Shown here: in pieces, positions 32,993 to 42,183 of the stretch | Position numbering within the stretch: position 1 is the stretch's first letter | Layout of the letters: each line of letters begins with the position of its first letter | DNA from: an uncultured Rhodopila sp. | Lineage (GTDB): Bacteria; Pseudomonadota; Alphaproteobacteria; Acetobacterales; Acetobacteraceae | Length of the DNA stretch: 64,000 nucleotides | Assembly: GCF_903944925.1 (NCBI RefSeq) | Contig: NZ_CAJATU010000183.1 | Location: 1-64,000, forward strand | Reading direction: 5' to 3' | Made by a program: the position numbers and the translations under genes | Notes under the pieces: generated by a model | Database searches by the model: none | What the model was told of the DNA's origin: nothing | What the model saw: the letters and a program-made list of their open reading frames with translations, nothing else

Positions 32993-34378
32993 TCACGACG
33001 CGTCCGCCGCGGTGCGCCTGGCCGCCCGCGCCGTTGGCACCTCCGGTTGCCGCCAGGGAATCCACAGCCGCACGCTCAATCCGTGCGGCACGCGGTCGGA
33101 CAGCTCGATGTCCCCGCTATGCGACTGGACGATCGCCCGGACGATCGACAGGCCGAGGCCCATGCTTCCGCTCGGGTCATCGCGGTGCGCATCGCCGCTG
33201 AAAAACGGCTTGAACACATCCTCCTTCTGCTCCTCCGGGATGCCCGGCCCGTCGTCGTCGATCGTTACGACAAAGCCATCCGGTTCCTGCTCCAGGCTGA
33301 CGGTCACGCCGGCATCGAGCTTAACCGCGTTGTCGATCAGATTGATCAGCGCCCGCTGCAGCGCCTGCGGGCGGCATGACGCGGCGCAGTGCAACGGTCC
33401 CTCGTAGCGAACTTCGGCGCCGGCATCCTCAAAATCGTCGCAGATGGTTTGCAGCAGCACCGCCATGTCCACCCGCTCCATCGCCTCGCGCGCGCTTTCC
33501 TCGCGGATGAACGCCAATGTCGCGGTGATCATCGATTCCATGGTGCGGATGTCGGTCAGCATCTTGGCGCGGGTTTCCTCGTCCTCCACGGTTTCGGCGC
33601 GCAGCCGCATGCGGGTCAGCGGCGTCCGCAGGTCGTGACTGACCGCGGCCAGCATGCGTGTGCGCTCGACAACGAAGCGCCGCAGCCGCCCGGTGACCAG
33701 ATTGAACGCGTGCGCGACCTGCCGGACTTCGAGCGTGCCTTCCTCGGCGACCGGGGTCGGATCCTTTAGGTCGCTGAGACCTTCGGTTGCCGCAGCCAGC
33801 CTGACCAGCGGGCTGACGACCCGGCGGGTCGCCCACAGCGAGACAACGGCGATCAGCAAGGGGCTGCCGATGAGCCAGGCGACCAGACCGGGCGATAACC
33901 AGTGATGCCCCGGCGGCGGCCGCACCACGCCCGGGTCGAGATCGAACCGGAGCCAGCCTTCGCCGCGGCGAACGACAACCGCCATATTGCCGGACTGCCG
34001 ATCGGCCCGGCTTTCCCGGCCTACGGCCTGGAGCAGCGTGCCGGGCGCGAGCCACGCCGCGACGGCATCGCGTAAAAAGATTACCTCGTGGCCGCCGGTG
34101 CTATCGAGCGCAGGTGGCTGGCCAGTGCCCTGTTGCACCCGGAAGCCGCCGTCCGACGATGCCGCCAGGATCGCCGCATCCTGGTCCGCGGGCAGCGCCT
34201 GCAACAGCCGCAGCACCATGCCGATGCGCGCGGCCGGTGCGAGGAATTCCGGCGGCAGACCCGGCCGCGTATCGACCGACAGCAGAAGCGCCCCGGTCAT
34301 GGCATGCGCCGCCGCGATCACAACGACGACGATCGCGGCGATCTGGCGGGTGGTTCCGCCGGCAAGCTGGCGCTTCAT
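32993..34378 (-). CDS. Sensor histidine kinase, EnvZ-like
   Basis: This 461-residue inner-membrane kinase has a membrane segment near residues 13-35 (IAAIVVVVIAAAHAMTGALL), then a periplasmic domain of about 130 residues. A second segment lies near 170-190, followed by HAMP. The phosphoacceptor is in LAAVSHDLRTPLTRMRL. The ATPase boxes are ALINLIDNAVKL (N), DDGPGIPEEQ (G1) and SMGLGLSIVRAI (G2). It overlaps the upstream response regulator by four bases. The signal is unknown; nothing in the flanks names a target. Confidence 0.93.
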   Translation of the reverse strand: MKRQLAGGTTRQIAAIVVVVIAAAHAMTGALLLSVDTRPGLPPEFLAPAARIGMVLRLLQALPADQDAAILAASSDGGFRVQQGTGQPPALDSTGGHEVIFLRDAVAAWLAPGTLLQAVGRESRADRQSGNMAVVVRRGEGWLRFDLDPGVVRPPPGHHWLSPGLVAWLIGSPLLIAVVSLWATRRVVSPLVRLAAATEGLSDLKDPTPVAEEGTLEVRQVAHAFNLVTGRLRRFVVERTRMLAAVSHDLRTPLTRMRLRAETVEDEETRAKMLTDIRTMESMITATLAFIREESAREAMERVDMAVLLQTICDDFEDAGAEVRYEGPLHCAASCRPQALQRALINLIDNAVKLDAGVTVSLEQEPDGFVVTIDDDGPGIPEEQKEDVFKPFFSGDAHRDDPSGSMGLGLSIVRAIVQSHSGDIELSDRVPHGLSVRLWIPWRQPEVPTARAARRTAADAS

Positions 34379-35100
34379 GGCTCGTCCCCGGACGAGGTCA
34401 CCGCCGGCGTAAACATGTAGCCGCCGTTGCGAACCGTCAGGATCAGCGTCGGATCCTTCGGATCAGGCTCGATCTTGCGTCGCAGCCGGCTGATCTGGAT
34501 ATCGACGCTGCGGTCGAACGGCACGGCCGAACGTCCGTGCGCCAGGTCCAGCAGTTGCTCACGCGTCAGCACCCGGCCGGCGTGCTGGCAGAACACGTTC
34601 AGCACGTTGAACTCCGCGCTGGTCAACGACACCTGGAGTCCGTCCGGAGACTGAAGTTGCCGCGTGCCGAGGCTCAGGCGCCAGCCGTCGAACACAAAAA
34701 CTGCTGTCTGCCGCCGGGATATGCCGAACAGGCGGCTGCGGCGCAGCACCGCGCGCACGCGGGCCAGCAGCTCGCGGGTGCTGAACGGCTTTGTTACGTA
34801 ATCGTCGGCGCCGACCTCAAGGCCGACGACGCGGTCCGCCTCGGCCCCGAGTGCGGTGATCATGATGATCGGTACTGTCGAGACCGTCCGCAGCCGGCGG
34901 CAGATGCTGAGGCCGTCGTCGCCGGGCAGCATGAGGTCAAGCAGCACGAGGTCGATCTTGTTGTCCGCCATGATGCGGTCGACCGGCTTGCCATTGGTGG
35001 CGAGCGAAACCCGGAAGCCATGCTCCCGCATGAAACGGGACACCATACGGCCGATTTCCGCATCATCCTCGATAAGCAGCAGATGTGATGACGACTCCAT
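34375..35100 (-). CDS. Response regulator, OmpR/PhoB family
   Basis: This 241-residue protein has a receiver domain (LLLIEDDAEIGRMVSRFM; phospho-Asp in DLVLLDLMLPGDDG; Lys in YVTKPFSTRELLAR) and a C-terminal winged helix. That helix carries VSLTSAEFNVLNVFCQHAGR and SVDIQISRLRRKIEPDPKD. The start is placed at the ATG at 35100 (MESSSHLLLIEDD); the open frame continues 18 codons upstream without a family match. It is first in a two-gene operon with the kinase. Confidence 0.93.
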   Translation of the reverse strand: MESSSHLLLIEDDAEIGRMVSRFMREHGFRVSLATNGKPVDRIMADNKIDLVLLDLMLPGDDGLSICRRLRTVSTVPIIMITALGAEADRVVGLEVGADDYVTKPFSTRELLARVRAVLRRSRLFGISRRQTAVFVFDGWRLSLGTRQLQSPDGLQVSLTSAEFNVLNVFCQHAGRVLTREQLLDLAHGRSAVPFDRSVDIQISRLRRKIEPDPKDPTLILTVRNGGYMFTPAVTSSGDEP

Positions 35101-35529
35101 GGACAATCCTGAGGCTGGCGGTGCACAATGCCGTGTGGCGGTGGTTGCATACACGATAGAGGGTCGCGCGAATCACGCATAGGTAACAGTGTGTATCAGA
35201 CAATTTTCTGAAACCAAAAACCGGCGTTTTCATCGAATTCCTGGTTGAACCGGCGGTTCGCCTGCGGTAGCCAAGCTCACCGGCAAGCAAACAGGCTCGA
35301 TGCTGCCGAATAAGGAGATTGAATATGATTATAGTCGCGCCATATGCTGGTCCAGCTTCGCGGGTTATCTCCGCGGCTGGCTAGAAACGACCTGTGCATC
35401 GAGGCCAGGTCTACAAAAAATAATCATGCCGATTGGGATGAAACGTATCGGGACCGGTGGCGGATTCCCGCGTGCCGGCCGTCGCGTCAGCGCCGGTAGT
35501 TTCAACGATACGATGGAGATACCATACAG
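35101..35529. other. Intergenic region with divergent promoters
   Basis: This 429-nt stretch lies between the response regulator (leftward) and the hemerythrin-like gene (rightward). It is less GC-rich than its neighbours, notably around 35150-35350. A 77-codon open frame at 35300-35533 has no recognisable features. The region probably holds both promoters; I see no convincing -35/-10 pair or RNA structure. GGAG at 35515 serves the downstream gene. Confidence 0.5.
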
Positions 35530-36060
35530 ATGAAGTCAATGTTGATCGCTGCCACCCTGTTGAGCGGACTCGCCGTAACCGGACCGCTGAGCGCCGCCAG
35601 CGCGCCTGCGGCCCTGAATATCCCGCCCTCCGAGGCGCTGAAGCATGAGCGGGTGTTGGAGTCGCTGCAGCAGATCGCCGGGCGCAGCTCGGCCACCGGC
35701 AGCGCGGCCCGGCAGGTCATTGTTGTGCTGAACCGGTATATCGCGTTCGAGAACGAAGCGATTCTGCCGCAACTGACGCTGCTGCCGACGCTGGCCTCCG
35801 GCACGGCGCGGCCCGACATGATGTGGGCGATAGCCGGCAGCGATCGGCTGCGAGAGGAGCATGAGGCGGTTCAGGGCATGCACCGCGACATTATTGCAAC
35901 GGTTCTGGATCTACGGGCTGCGGCGATCGAGGAAGACGATGCGGCAACGCTGCAACTGACGGAAGATCTGGCTGCGGCCGATCTCGCTGCCGTAGAAGTA
36001 ACGGAACCGGCTGCGGAAATGGTTGGCGAGCTGGTGCGTAACAAACTGCCGCCGACGTAA
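35530..36060 (+). CDS. Exported helical protein, possibly hemerythrin-like
   Basis: This 176-residue protein has a signal peptide at residues 1-23 (LIAATLLSGLAVTGPLSAAS). The mature part is all-helical. SEALKHERVLESLQQIAG, then IAFENEAILPQLTLLPTL, then LREEHEAVQGMHRDI recall the three helices of hemerythrin/HHE proteins, with His and Glu at several expected metal positions. The middle segment has FENE in place of the usual HxxxE, so iron binding is uncertain. It stands alone; a divergent two-component system is its neighbour. If not hemerythrin, it is an uncharacterised exported helical bundle. Confidence 0.65.
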   Translation: MKSMLIAATLLSGLAVTGPLSAASAPAALNIPPSEALKHERVLESLQQIAGRSSATGSAARQVIVVLNRYIAFENEAILPQLTLLPTLASGTARPDMMWAIAGSDRLREEHEAVQGMHRDIIATVLDLRAAAIEEDDAATLQLTEDLAAADLAAVEVTEPAAEMVGELVRNKLPPT

Positions 36061-36078
36061 TACCGGCCGCCACACCGC

Positions 36079-36156
36079 GTCATCGCCGGCGTCATTGCGG
36101 CCATGACACGGTGTGGCAAAGATCGTCGACGGCCGGGCGTGTTCCGGCCATGACGG
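36079..36156. repeat. Palindromic repeat, partly degraded
   Basis: CGTCATCGCCGGCGTCATTG, GCGGCCATGACACGG and then GACGGCCGGGCGTGTTCCGG-CCATGACGG lie in the gap between the hemerythrin-like gene and gspJ. It carries the family ends but the left arm is rearranged. Confidence 0.7.
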
Positions 36157-36251
36157 TGAGGGGCGGAGGCGGTCCGGCAAAATCCTTCTCCGCCCTTCGC
36201 GTTATCGCGATACGCATGGGGCAAAGCCGCAGGCCGACGTCCGGCGCGCCA

Positions 36252-36827
36252 TCACGGCCGCGACAGCAACGGCGCCACCACGATGTCGGGCCACCGCGCC
36301 GGATGTGCCCCGGTAAACGTCACCCGCAACCGGATCAGCAGCGGAAGCTCCGGCTCCTTCCACGACGCGACCCACACGCCGGAGCTTTGCCAGTAGCTGA
36401 TGCCCAGCCGCGCCACACCGCTCATCAGTTCGGTCTCCTGCGGCGGCGGCACGCCGCGCAGCGCTTCGCCGTGATGGTAGGGCCGCCATCGCAGCACCAG
36501 CCGCGTTCCCGACACCGCCAGGCCGGCTTCGATCGGGATGGCCTCCAGCCCGGACCCCGGCACCCGCAGCCGGGTCCGTCCGGTCAGCGCCGTCGCGGAC
36601 CCGTCGATCGACGACTGCGCCGCCTCGTCCGCGGGAGCCAGATTTTCGATGATCTGCCGCAGGCTGCGGTCCACCGCCTCCAGGTCGGTCTTGCCGTCCG
36701 ACAGGCGCGATTCCTGCCGCCAGGCGACCAGCCCGAAGCGCACGGTCTGGCTCAGGCCAAGCAGCAGGAATCCAAACACCGCCACAACCACCAGGATCTC
36801 CAGCAGGGTGAAACCGCCCTGCCTCAT
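36252..36827 (-). CDS. gspJ: Type II secretion minor pseudopilin GspJ
   Basis: This 191-residue minor pseudopilin belongs to the tip complex of the type II secretion pseudopilus. The class III signal MRQGGFTLLEILVVVAVFGF has the Gly/Phe cleavage site and Glu+5 used by prepilin peptidase. Length and the C-terminal LPLLIRLRVTFTG segment fit GspJ. Last of gspE-F-I-J; the start overlaps the gspI stop by four bases. Confidence 0.85.
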   Translation of the reverse strand: MRQGGFTLLEILVVVAVFGFLLLGLSQTVRFGLVAWRQESRLSDGKTDLEAVDRSLRQIIENLAPADEAAQSSIDGSATALTGRTRLRVPGSGLEAIPIEAGLAVSGTRLVLRWRPYHHGEALRGVPPPQETELMSGVARLGISYWQSSGVWVASWKEPELPLLIRLRVTFTGAHPARWPDIVVAPLLSRP

Positions 36828-37231
36828 CCGCCGACTTGCTCAGTGTAGAGTTCGACTTGCCGGGCGGTGCCGCCGTCGTCCCAGGCGATCCAGACGGTGA
36901 CGCCGTACAGCACCACAGGCACCGACGCGGCGCCCCGAGGCCCTACCACGCCCACCGGCCGGACCGTGGCGCTCGCTACCGGGGCCACGTGCAGGCGCCA
37001 GCGGAAACCGCCGCCGTCGTCGCCGTGCGTATCCCCCGGCGCCAGCCTTTCCCCGTGCGTCGCGGCGGCGAGGCGGGACTTCGCCCGGACCAGCGCCTGG
37101 TCCACCATCGTTGCCGTGCGGGTCGCCCGCAGGCCGGTTCCGACCGCCGCCATCAGCGCCGCCGCCGCCATCCCGGCGATGATCAGCGCGATGATCACCT
37201 CCAGCAGGGTGAAGCCGCGCTGCCGGTTCAT
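36824..37231 (-). CDS. gspI: Type II secretion minor pseudopilin GspI
   Basis: This 135-residue minor pseudopilin has the prepilin leader MNRQRGFTLLEVIIALIIAG followed by a helix with VDQALVRAKSRLAA, the usual GspI pattern before its short beta domain. It forms the pseudopilus tip with GspJ and GspK; no gspK is present here. The four-base overlaps on both sides mark a coupled operon. Confidence 0.85.
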   Translation of the reverse strand: MNRQRGFTLLEVIIALIIAGMAAAALMAAVGTGLRATRTATMVDQALVRAKSRLAAATHGERLAPGDTHGDDGGGFRWRLHVAPVASATVRPVGVVGPRGAASVPVVLYGVTVWIAWDDGGTARQVELYTEQVGG

Positions 37232-38451
37232 CCGCCCGCCAGGTCGTTCAGGCTGAGCATCGCGGTCATCAGCGACGCGACGATGCCGCCGACGGCGACG
37301 CCCATCAGGATGGTGATCGCCGGCACCAGCAAGGAGGTCAGCCGCGCCGTCGCCAGCCGGGTGCGTTCCTCATGGATGTCGGCGGCGCGCAGCGCCATCG
37401 CGCCAAGCTGGGCGGTTTCCTCGCCGAGGCGCAGCAGGTGGATGGTGCGGGGCGGGAATACCCCGGCGGCTTCGAGTTCCGGCGTCAGCGACCCGCCGCC
37501 GCGGGCGGTCAGGCTGGCGCGCTCGACCGCCAACCGGCCAGCGCGGCTGCCCATGGCGTCGCGCACGATGGCCAGCGCCGGGATCAGCGCGACGCCGTTC
37601 AACAGCAGCGTGCCCAACACCCGGCTGAACCGCGCCGCCAGGATCTCCTTAGTCAGCCCGCCGACAATCGGCAGGCGCAGCAGCACGCGATCCACCACCA
37701 GCCGGATCGAGTCCTGCCGCAGCGCCGTCCGCGCCAGGAGTAGAACCGCGACGAACCCGGCCAGCAGCATCAGCCCGTCCGTCTGGACGAAGTCGCCGGC
37801 ATCGATCAGGAACCGGGTGGAGGCCGGCAGCGCGACCCCGCTCTGCTCGAACATCGGCACGAATTGCGGCAGCACCTCGGTCAGCAGCAGCGTCACCGCG
37901 CCGAACATGGCGAGCAGCAGGACGGCGGGGTAGATCAGCGCCGACGTTACGGTGGACGCCAAAGCCCGCTGCCGATCGAGCAGATCGGCAATACGCGCGA
38001 GGGTCGGCCCGAGATTGCCGCCCGCCTCGCCGGCCCGCACCAGCCCGGTATGCATGGCGGGAAAGCTGGCCGGATAGCGCGCCATGGCGGTGGATAGCGG
38101 GCTGCCGTCGCGCACCGCGTCACGCAGCCCGGTGACCGTCGGCCTGACCCGTGCAGGCGCGGTTTCCTGCATGTAGTGCAAGGCGCGGTCCAGATCCTGC
38201 CCCGCCGTCAGCATCGTCGCCAGTTCGCGGATCAGATCCGCGACATCCTGCTTGCGCAGCCCCCTGCGGGCGCCTAGGTCGAGATGCATCAGCCCCGACC
38301 AGCGCGCCGCCTTGTCGGCTGGTTCGGCGCGCACCGGCATGGTGCCCTGGCGCTGCAGCCGGGCGATGACTTCGTCCGCGCTGGCGGCTTCCATCACGCC
38401 CGCGAGCTTCTCGCCACCGGCGCCGATGGCGGTGTACCGGAAGGCTGTCAT
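37228..38451 (-). CDS. gspF: Type II secretion inner-membrane platform protein GspF
   Basis: This 407-residue platform protein is formed by two repeated GspF domains. The first has KQDVADLIRELATMLTAGQD and the second LLNGVALIPALAIVRDAMG. Three membrane segments are visible, near 165-190, 215-240 and 370-400. It couples the ATPase to pseudopilus assembly. Start overlaps gspE, stop overlaps gspI. Confidence 0.92.
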   Translation of the reverse strand: MTAFRYTAIGAGGEKLAGVMEAASADEVIARLQRQGTMPVRAEPADKAARWSGLMHLDLGARRGLRKQDVADLIRELATMLTAGQDLDRALHYMQETAPARVRPTVTGLRDAVRDGSPLSTAMARYPASFPAMHTGLVRAGEAGGNLGPTLARIADLLDRQRALASTVTSALIYPAVLLLAMFGAVTLLLTEVLPQFVPMFEQSGVALPASTRFLIDAGDFVQTDGLMLLAGFVAVLLLARTALRQDSIRLVVDRVLLRLPIVGGLTKEILAARFSRVLGTLLLNGVALIPALAIVRDAMGSRAGRLAVERASLTARGGGSLTPELEAAGVFPPRTIHLLRLGEETAQLGAMALRAADIHEERTRLATARLTSLLVPAITILMGVAVGGIVASLMTAMLSLNDLAGG

Positions 38452-40145
38452 GGATCAGCCCGGATGCTTCGGGTGACCTCCTCGATTGTCGTCTCGCCCG
38501 CCAGCGCGGCGGCAAGGCCGGCGTCGAACATCGTCTCCATCCCGCCCGCGACCGCGGCCCGTTCGATCGTGCTGTGATCGGCCCGGGAGAAGATCAGGCG
38601 TTCGATCTCCGGCCCCATCTCCAGGAACTCCGCGATGGCGGCACGACCGCGGTAGCCGGTCTGGCGGCAGGCGGGACAGCCGGCGGCGTGGCTGAGGGTG
38701 ATTGGCTTGGTGTTAGTCCGACGATCCAGGCCGAAGCGTTGGACCAATTCGGGCGCGGCGGGCGCTTTCTGACGGCAATCGGGACACAGGCGGCGCACCA
38801 GCCGCTGCGCCATCACCCCGCGCAGGACGGCGGTAAGAAGGTAGTCCTCCACCCCCATGTCGCGCAGCCGGGTCACCGCGGCGGCGGCGGAATTGGTATG
38901 CAGGGTGGACAGCACCAGGTGCCCGGTCAGCGCCGCCTGCACTGCGATCTGGGCGGTCTCGCCGTCGCGGATTTCGCCGACCATGATGACGTCGGGGTCC
39001 TGGCGGAGGATGGAGCGGAGCAGGCTGGCGAAGGTCAGGCCGATTTGCGACCGCACCTGGATCTGGTTGATGCCGTGAAGCTGGAACTCGATCGGGTCCT
39101 CCACAGTGATGACCTTGCGGGTGACCGCGTTGAGCGCCAGCAGCCCGGTGTACAGCGTGGTGGTCTTGCCGCTGCCGGTCGGGCCGGTGACCAGGACGAT
39201 GCCGTTTGGCAACTCCAGCGCGCTGCCCAGCTTACGGATCACCGCCGGCGACAGCCCGAGCCGCGCATAGTCGAACGCCACGGCGGCGCGGTCGAGGATG
39301 CGCAGCACCACCGTCTCGCCATGCAGCGACGGGATGGTGGAGACGCGGAAATCCACGTCCTGCCCGCGCACCGCCATCTTGATGCGGCCGTCCTGCGGCA
39401 TTCGCCGCTCCGCGATATCCAGCCGGGCCATGATCTTGATGCGCGAGGTGATCGCCGCGGCCAGATGCCGCGGCGGCGTCTCCGCTTCGTGCAGCACGCC
39501 GTCGTAGCGGTAGCGGACGCGCAGGCGATCCTCGAACGGCTCGATATGGATGTCGGATGCCTGAGTCTCGACCGCCCGGGTAATCAGGACATTAACCAGC
39601 CGGATCACCGGTGCCTCGCTCGCCAGATCCTTCAGCCGATCGGCGTCGTCTTCGAGGGGGAGGTTGCCGTCCGGGGCGGGTTCGGCACAGTCTCCCTCCG
39701 GATACAGCCGGTTCATCGCCGCTTCCAGCTCGATCGGCACCGCGACCTCGAGCCGGACCCGGCGCCCGGTCGCCGCGGCCACGGCGGATGGTGTGAACGG
39801 GTCCAGCGGATCTGCCGCGGCCAGCACCAGCGTGTCGTTGTCGGCCGCGAGCGGAACCGCCCGGGCGTGGCGCAAAAAGGCCGGGGCGAGGCGATCCGGC
39901 AGCACCGGCTCCAGGGTTGGGTAGCGATCGATGGACGTGACCGGGACCGACAACAGGGTGGCGTAAGCGTCGGCGAGGCCGCGCTCGGACACCAGGCCCA
40001 ACTGGATCAGGATGGCATCAAGGCGCTGGCCGGATTCGGCGGCGGCACGGCGGGCGCGATCGAGGGTCCTTTGGTCGCAATGGCCTTGCCGCAACAGGAT
40101 ACCGGCCAGCGCGTCGAGCTGCTGATCGGTTGCGGTCGTCTGCAT
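38448..40145 (-). CDS. gspE: Type II secretion ATPase GspE
   Basis: This 565-residue hexameric assembly ATPase has an N-terminal MshEN-like domain (LVSERGLADAYATLLSVPV). The ATPase core has Walker A VTGPTGSGKTTTLYTGL, the Asp box and VMVGEIRDGETAQIAVQAAL. A C-terminal zinc module has CPDC and CPACRQTGYRGR. The overall order matches GspE, although the PilB and MshE families are close; the pseudopilin and gspL/M genes beside it favour type II secretion. First gene of the minus-strand operon. Confidence 0.9.
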   Translation of the reverse strand: MQTTATDQQLDALAGILLRQGHCDQRTLDRARRAAAESGQRLDAILIQLGLVSERGLADAYATLLSVPVTSIDRYPTLEPVLPDRLAPAFLRHARAVPLAADNDTLVLAAADPLDPFTPSAVAAATGRRVRLEVAVPIELEAAMNRLYPEGDCAEPAPDGNLPLEDDADRLKDLASEAPVIRLVNVLITRAVETQASDIHIEPFEDRLRVRYRYDGVLHEAETPPRHLAAAITSRIKIMARLDIAERRMPQDGRIKMAVRGQDVDFRVSTIPSLHGETVVLRILDRAAVAFDYARLGLSPAVIRKLGSALELPNGIVLVTGPTGSGKTTTLYTGLLALNAVTRKVITVEDPIEFQLHGINQIQVRSQIGLTFASLLRSILRQDPDVIMVGEIRDGETAQIAVQAALTGHLVLSTLHTNSAAAAVTRLRDMGVEDYLLTAVLRGVMAQRLVRRLCPDCRQKAPAAPELVQRFGLDRRTNTKPITLSHAAGCPACRQTGYRGRAAIAEFLEMGPEIERLIFSRADHSTIERAAVAGGMETMFDAGLAAALAGETTIEEVTRSIRADP

Positions 40146-40304
40146 CGTTGCCCGGCCTCCTGCCTTGAAACATCGAATAGGTTGCCGGGGAGAGCGCTAG
40201 CAAATGACAGGTAATTGATGGCGGGTTCAGCGCAGTCTACAGGTGTTGCGGCTATTGATGGATAGACGTCTGTTTCGGGATCGGCGGACACGCGGGAGAT
40301 GACA

Positions 40305-40640
40305 ATGGTGCGGTGGGTCGGGGTGGTTGCGATGCTCGCTACGGTCGCCGCGGCTCAGCCGGCATCCGCGCGGGAGCGAAGTCCGGTGTGCCGCGAGCCG
40401 TCGGTAGTCGACGAAATGACCCGGCAAATCCGCCTGAGCAACTACTACAGTTTTGTGAATCCGAGACTGGTCACGGAACAGGCGACCAGAACCGATAACG
40501 TCGTCCGCTGCCAGGTCTGCGTCGAATCGGCGCCTTTCGACATGACGCAATTCGGCGACCGGCCAATCCGGCAATGCCTGGCGCATGGGTTCGAGGTGAG
40601 GATCGTTCCGGCGGGATTCGTGGTGCGCGACCTGCAGTGA
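40305..40640 (+). CDS. Small exported cysteine-containing protein coupled to gspH
   Basis: This protein of about 111 residues has a signal peptide at residues 1-20 (VGVVAMLATVAAAQPASA). The mature part has cysteines in SPVCREPSVVD, VRCQVCVES and IRQCLAHG, so one or two disulfides are likely. I do not recognise the family. The start is placed at 40305 because GGGAG lies six bases upstream; an ATG at 40299 abuts it. The stop overlaps the gspH GTG (GTGA), so it is cotranslated with a secretion gene and may be an accessory or substrate. Confidence 0.65.
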   Translation: MVRWVGVVAMLATVAAAQPASARERSPVCREPSVVDEMTRQIRLSNYYSFVNPRLVTEQATRTDNVVRCQVCVESAPFDMTQFGDRPIRQCLAHGFEVRIVPAGFVVRDLQ

Positions 40641-41053
40641 CGCACCGCCCGGGCAGCAGCGGGTTCACGCTGATCGAAATGATCGTGGTGATCGCCGTGA
40701 TGGGCCTCCTCGGCAGCCTCGTGCTGATGCGGCAGCCCTGGCACAGCGCCGGACTGACCATGGACGCCACCCAACGCGCGTTTGACCGCGCCCTGCGCCT
40801 GGCGCGGGCCCGCGCCATCGCGCAGGATCGTGTCGTCCCGGTGGTTACCGGCGCGTCCGGGTTCTCCATCGATGGCGCGCCGCCGGTGCTGCTGCCGGCG
40901 CAGGAGGCCATGAGCGAGGCGCGTTTCGTTTTTATGCCGGATGGCGGGTCGTCCGGCGCAACGGTCATTCTTGCTTCTCAGACGAAAAGAATTGCCGTCA
41001 CCGTGAGCTGGTTGAACGGCCGCATCAGGACCCTGGAACTCGGCGCGCCCTGA
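40637..41053 (+). CDS. gspH: Type II secretion pseudopilin GspH
   Basis: This 138-residue pseudopilin has the leader VTHRPGSSGFTLIEMIVVIA (GTG start, Gly-Phe cleavage site, Glu+5). A helix with AFDRALRLARARAIAQ and the beta domain motif EARFVFMPDGGSSG follow, typical of GspH/FimT proteins. It uses a GTG overlapping the preceding stop. It is on the opposite strand from gspE-F-I-J, which diverges from here. Confidence 0.85.
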   Translation: MTHRPGSSGFTLIEMIVVIAVMGLLGSLVLMRQPWHSAGLTMDATQRAFDRALRLARARAIAQDRVVPVVTGASGFSIDGAPPVLLPAQEAMSEARFVFMPDGGSSGATVILASQTKRIAVTVSWLNGRIRTLELGAP

Positions 41054-41171
41054 CTTAGCGGCGTCGGGCACGACTTTGTGACCATTCGGTCCAATCCATC
41101 CGCAAGAGCGCCTCGTATTGCTTGTGTGGTCGCGCTGCAAAGCAAGACCAAACAAACGGGAGCAGCAGAGT

Positions 41172-42038
41172 ATGCACAGTATTGCACGGCCGGCGGTGCC
41201 GAACCGCCGGGGACTTCTTCGCGCCGCGGGGATGGCGGCTGCCGCCGCGTCGATTGCTGCCACGGGCACCCCGGGCGCGCGCGCCGCCAGCGCACCCGGC
41301 GATGCGGCAATCCTGAATTTTGCTTTGAATTTGGAGTATCTCGAAGCGGAATTCTACTTGATGGCGGTCAATGGAACAGGTCTTCCATCGACAGCAATCG
41401 GCGGGACGGGGACTCAGGGCAATGTCATCGGCGGCGGCGTCGTGCCGTTCAAAACCCCGGCGATCGAGCAATACGCCAGAAATATTGCCGCTGATGAGCT
41501 GGCGCACGTTGAATTCCTGCGCGCGGCGCTCGGCAGCGGCGCGGTCGCACGGCCGGGGATCGATCTTTACAACAGCTTCAACACCCTCTGGCAGGCCGCC
41601 GGGCTGATCAAGCCGGGCGAAACGTTCAATCCTTTCGCCGACGAAGTCAGTTTCCTGCTCGGCGCCTACGTGTTCGAGGATGTCGGTGTCACGGCCTATA
41701 ATGGCGCTGCGCCGTTGATTGCGTCCAAGACCTACCTGGCGGCGGCGGCAAGCATTCTCGCAGTCGAGGCCTACCACGCGGGAAGTATTCGAACGTTGCT
41801 GTACCAGCTTGGCCTGGGCGAGCAGACGGCGAAGATCTCCGCGGTGCGGGCGGCGGCGTCCGGAGCGGCGGACGATCAGGGCGTGGTGATGAACGGCAAT
41901 GCCAATATCATGCCGACAAATATCAACGCACTGGCGTTCAGCCGGACGACGACGCAGGTTCTGAACATCGTGTATCTCGGGGGTGCAAGCGCAAACTATG
42001 GATTCTTCCCGGCCGGGTTGAATGGCGCGATTGCCTGA
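41172..42038 (+). CDS. Ferritin-like domain protein, Tat-exported
   Basis: This 288-residue protein has a twin-arginine leader ([20 protein letters not shown]) and a ferritin-like four-helix bundle similar to the Ferritin_2/desiccation-associated PCC13-62 group. Visible helices are [40 protein letters not shown] and [20 protein letters not shown]; the ExxH pairs (ELAH, EAYH) could bind a diiron site. It is a single gene inserted between gspH and gspL. The role is unknown; periplasmic stress protection is a guess. The ATG at 41172 is preferred over 41118 because the Tat signal then sits at the N-terminus. Confidence 0.85.
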   Translation: MHSIARPAVPNRRGLLRAAGMAAAAASIAATGTPGARAASAPGDAAILNFALNLEYLEAEFYLMAVNGTGLPSTAIGGTGTQGNVIGGGVVPFKTPAIEQYARNIAADELAHVEFLRAALGSGAVARPGIDLYNSFNTLWQAAGLIKPGETFNPFADEVSFLLGAYVFEDVGVTAYNGAAPLIASKTYLAAAASILAVEAYHAGSIRTLLYQLGLGEQTAKISAVRAAASGAADDQGVVMNGNANIMPTNINALAFSRTTTQVLNIVYLGGASANYGFFPAGLNGAIA

Positions 42039-42050
42039 GGGTCGATCCCT

Positions 42051-42183
42051 GTGTCATGGCCGAGCGTGTCCCCATAGCTATCAGGTTAAGCGAGTTGACT
42101 GAGCAAGGGCTTCTGCCTCATCGTTATGGCCGGGCGTGTCCCGGCCATGACGGATGGGGCAGCGCCGGCCGGCGCCATGACAC
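42051..42183. repeat. Palindromic repeats, two to three half-sites
   Basis: GTGTCATGGCCGAGCGTGTCC (42051 on), then CGTTATGGCCGGGCGTGTCC-CGGCCATGACGG (42122-42153), then GGCGCCATGACAC (42171-42183). The gap 42039-42452 before gspL holds no other recognisable feature. Confidence 0.75.

Noticed and set aside
35300-35533. 77-codon plus-strand open frame before the hemerythrin-like gene
   Set aside because: No ribosome site, no family features, mixed composition; treated as intergenic.
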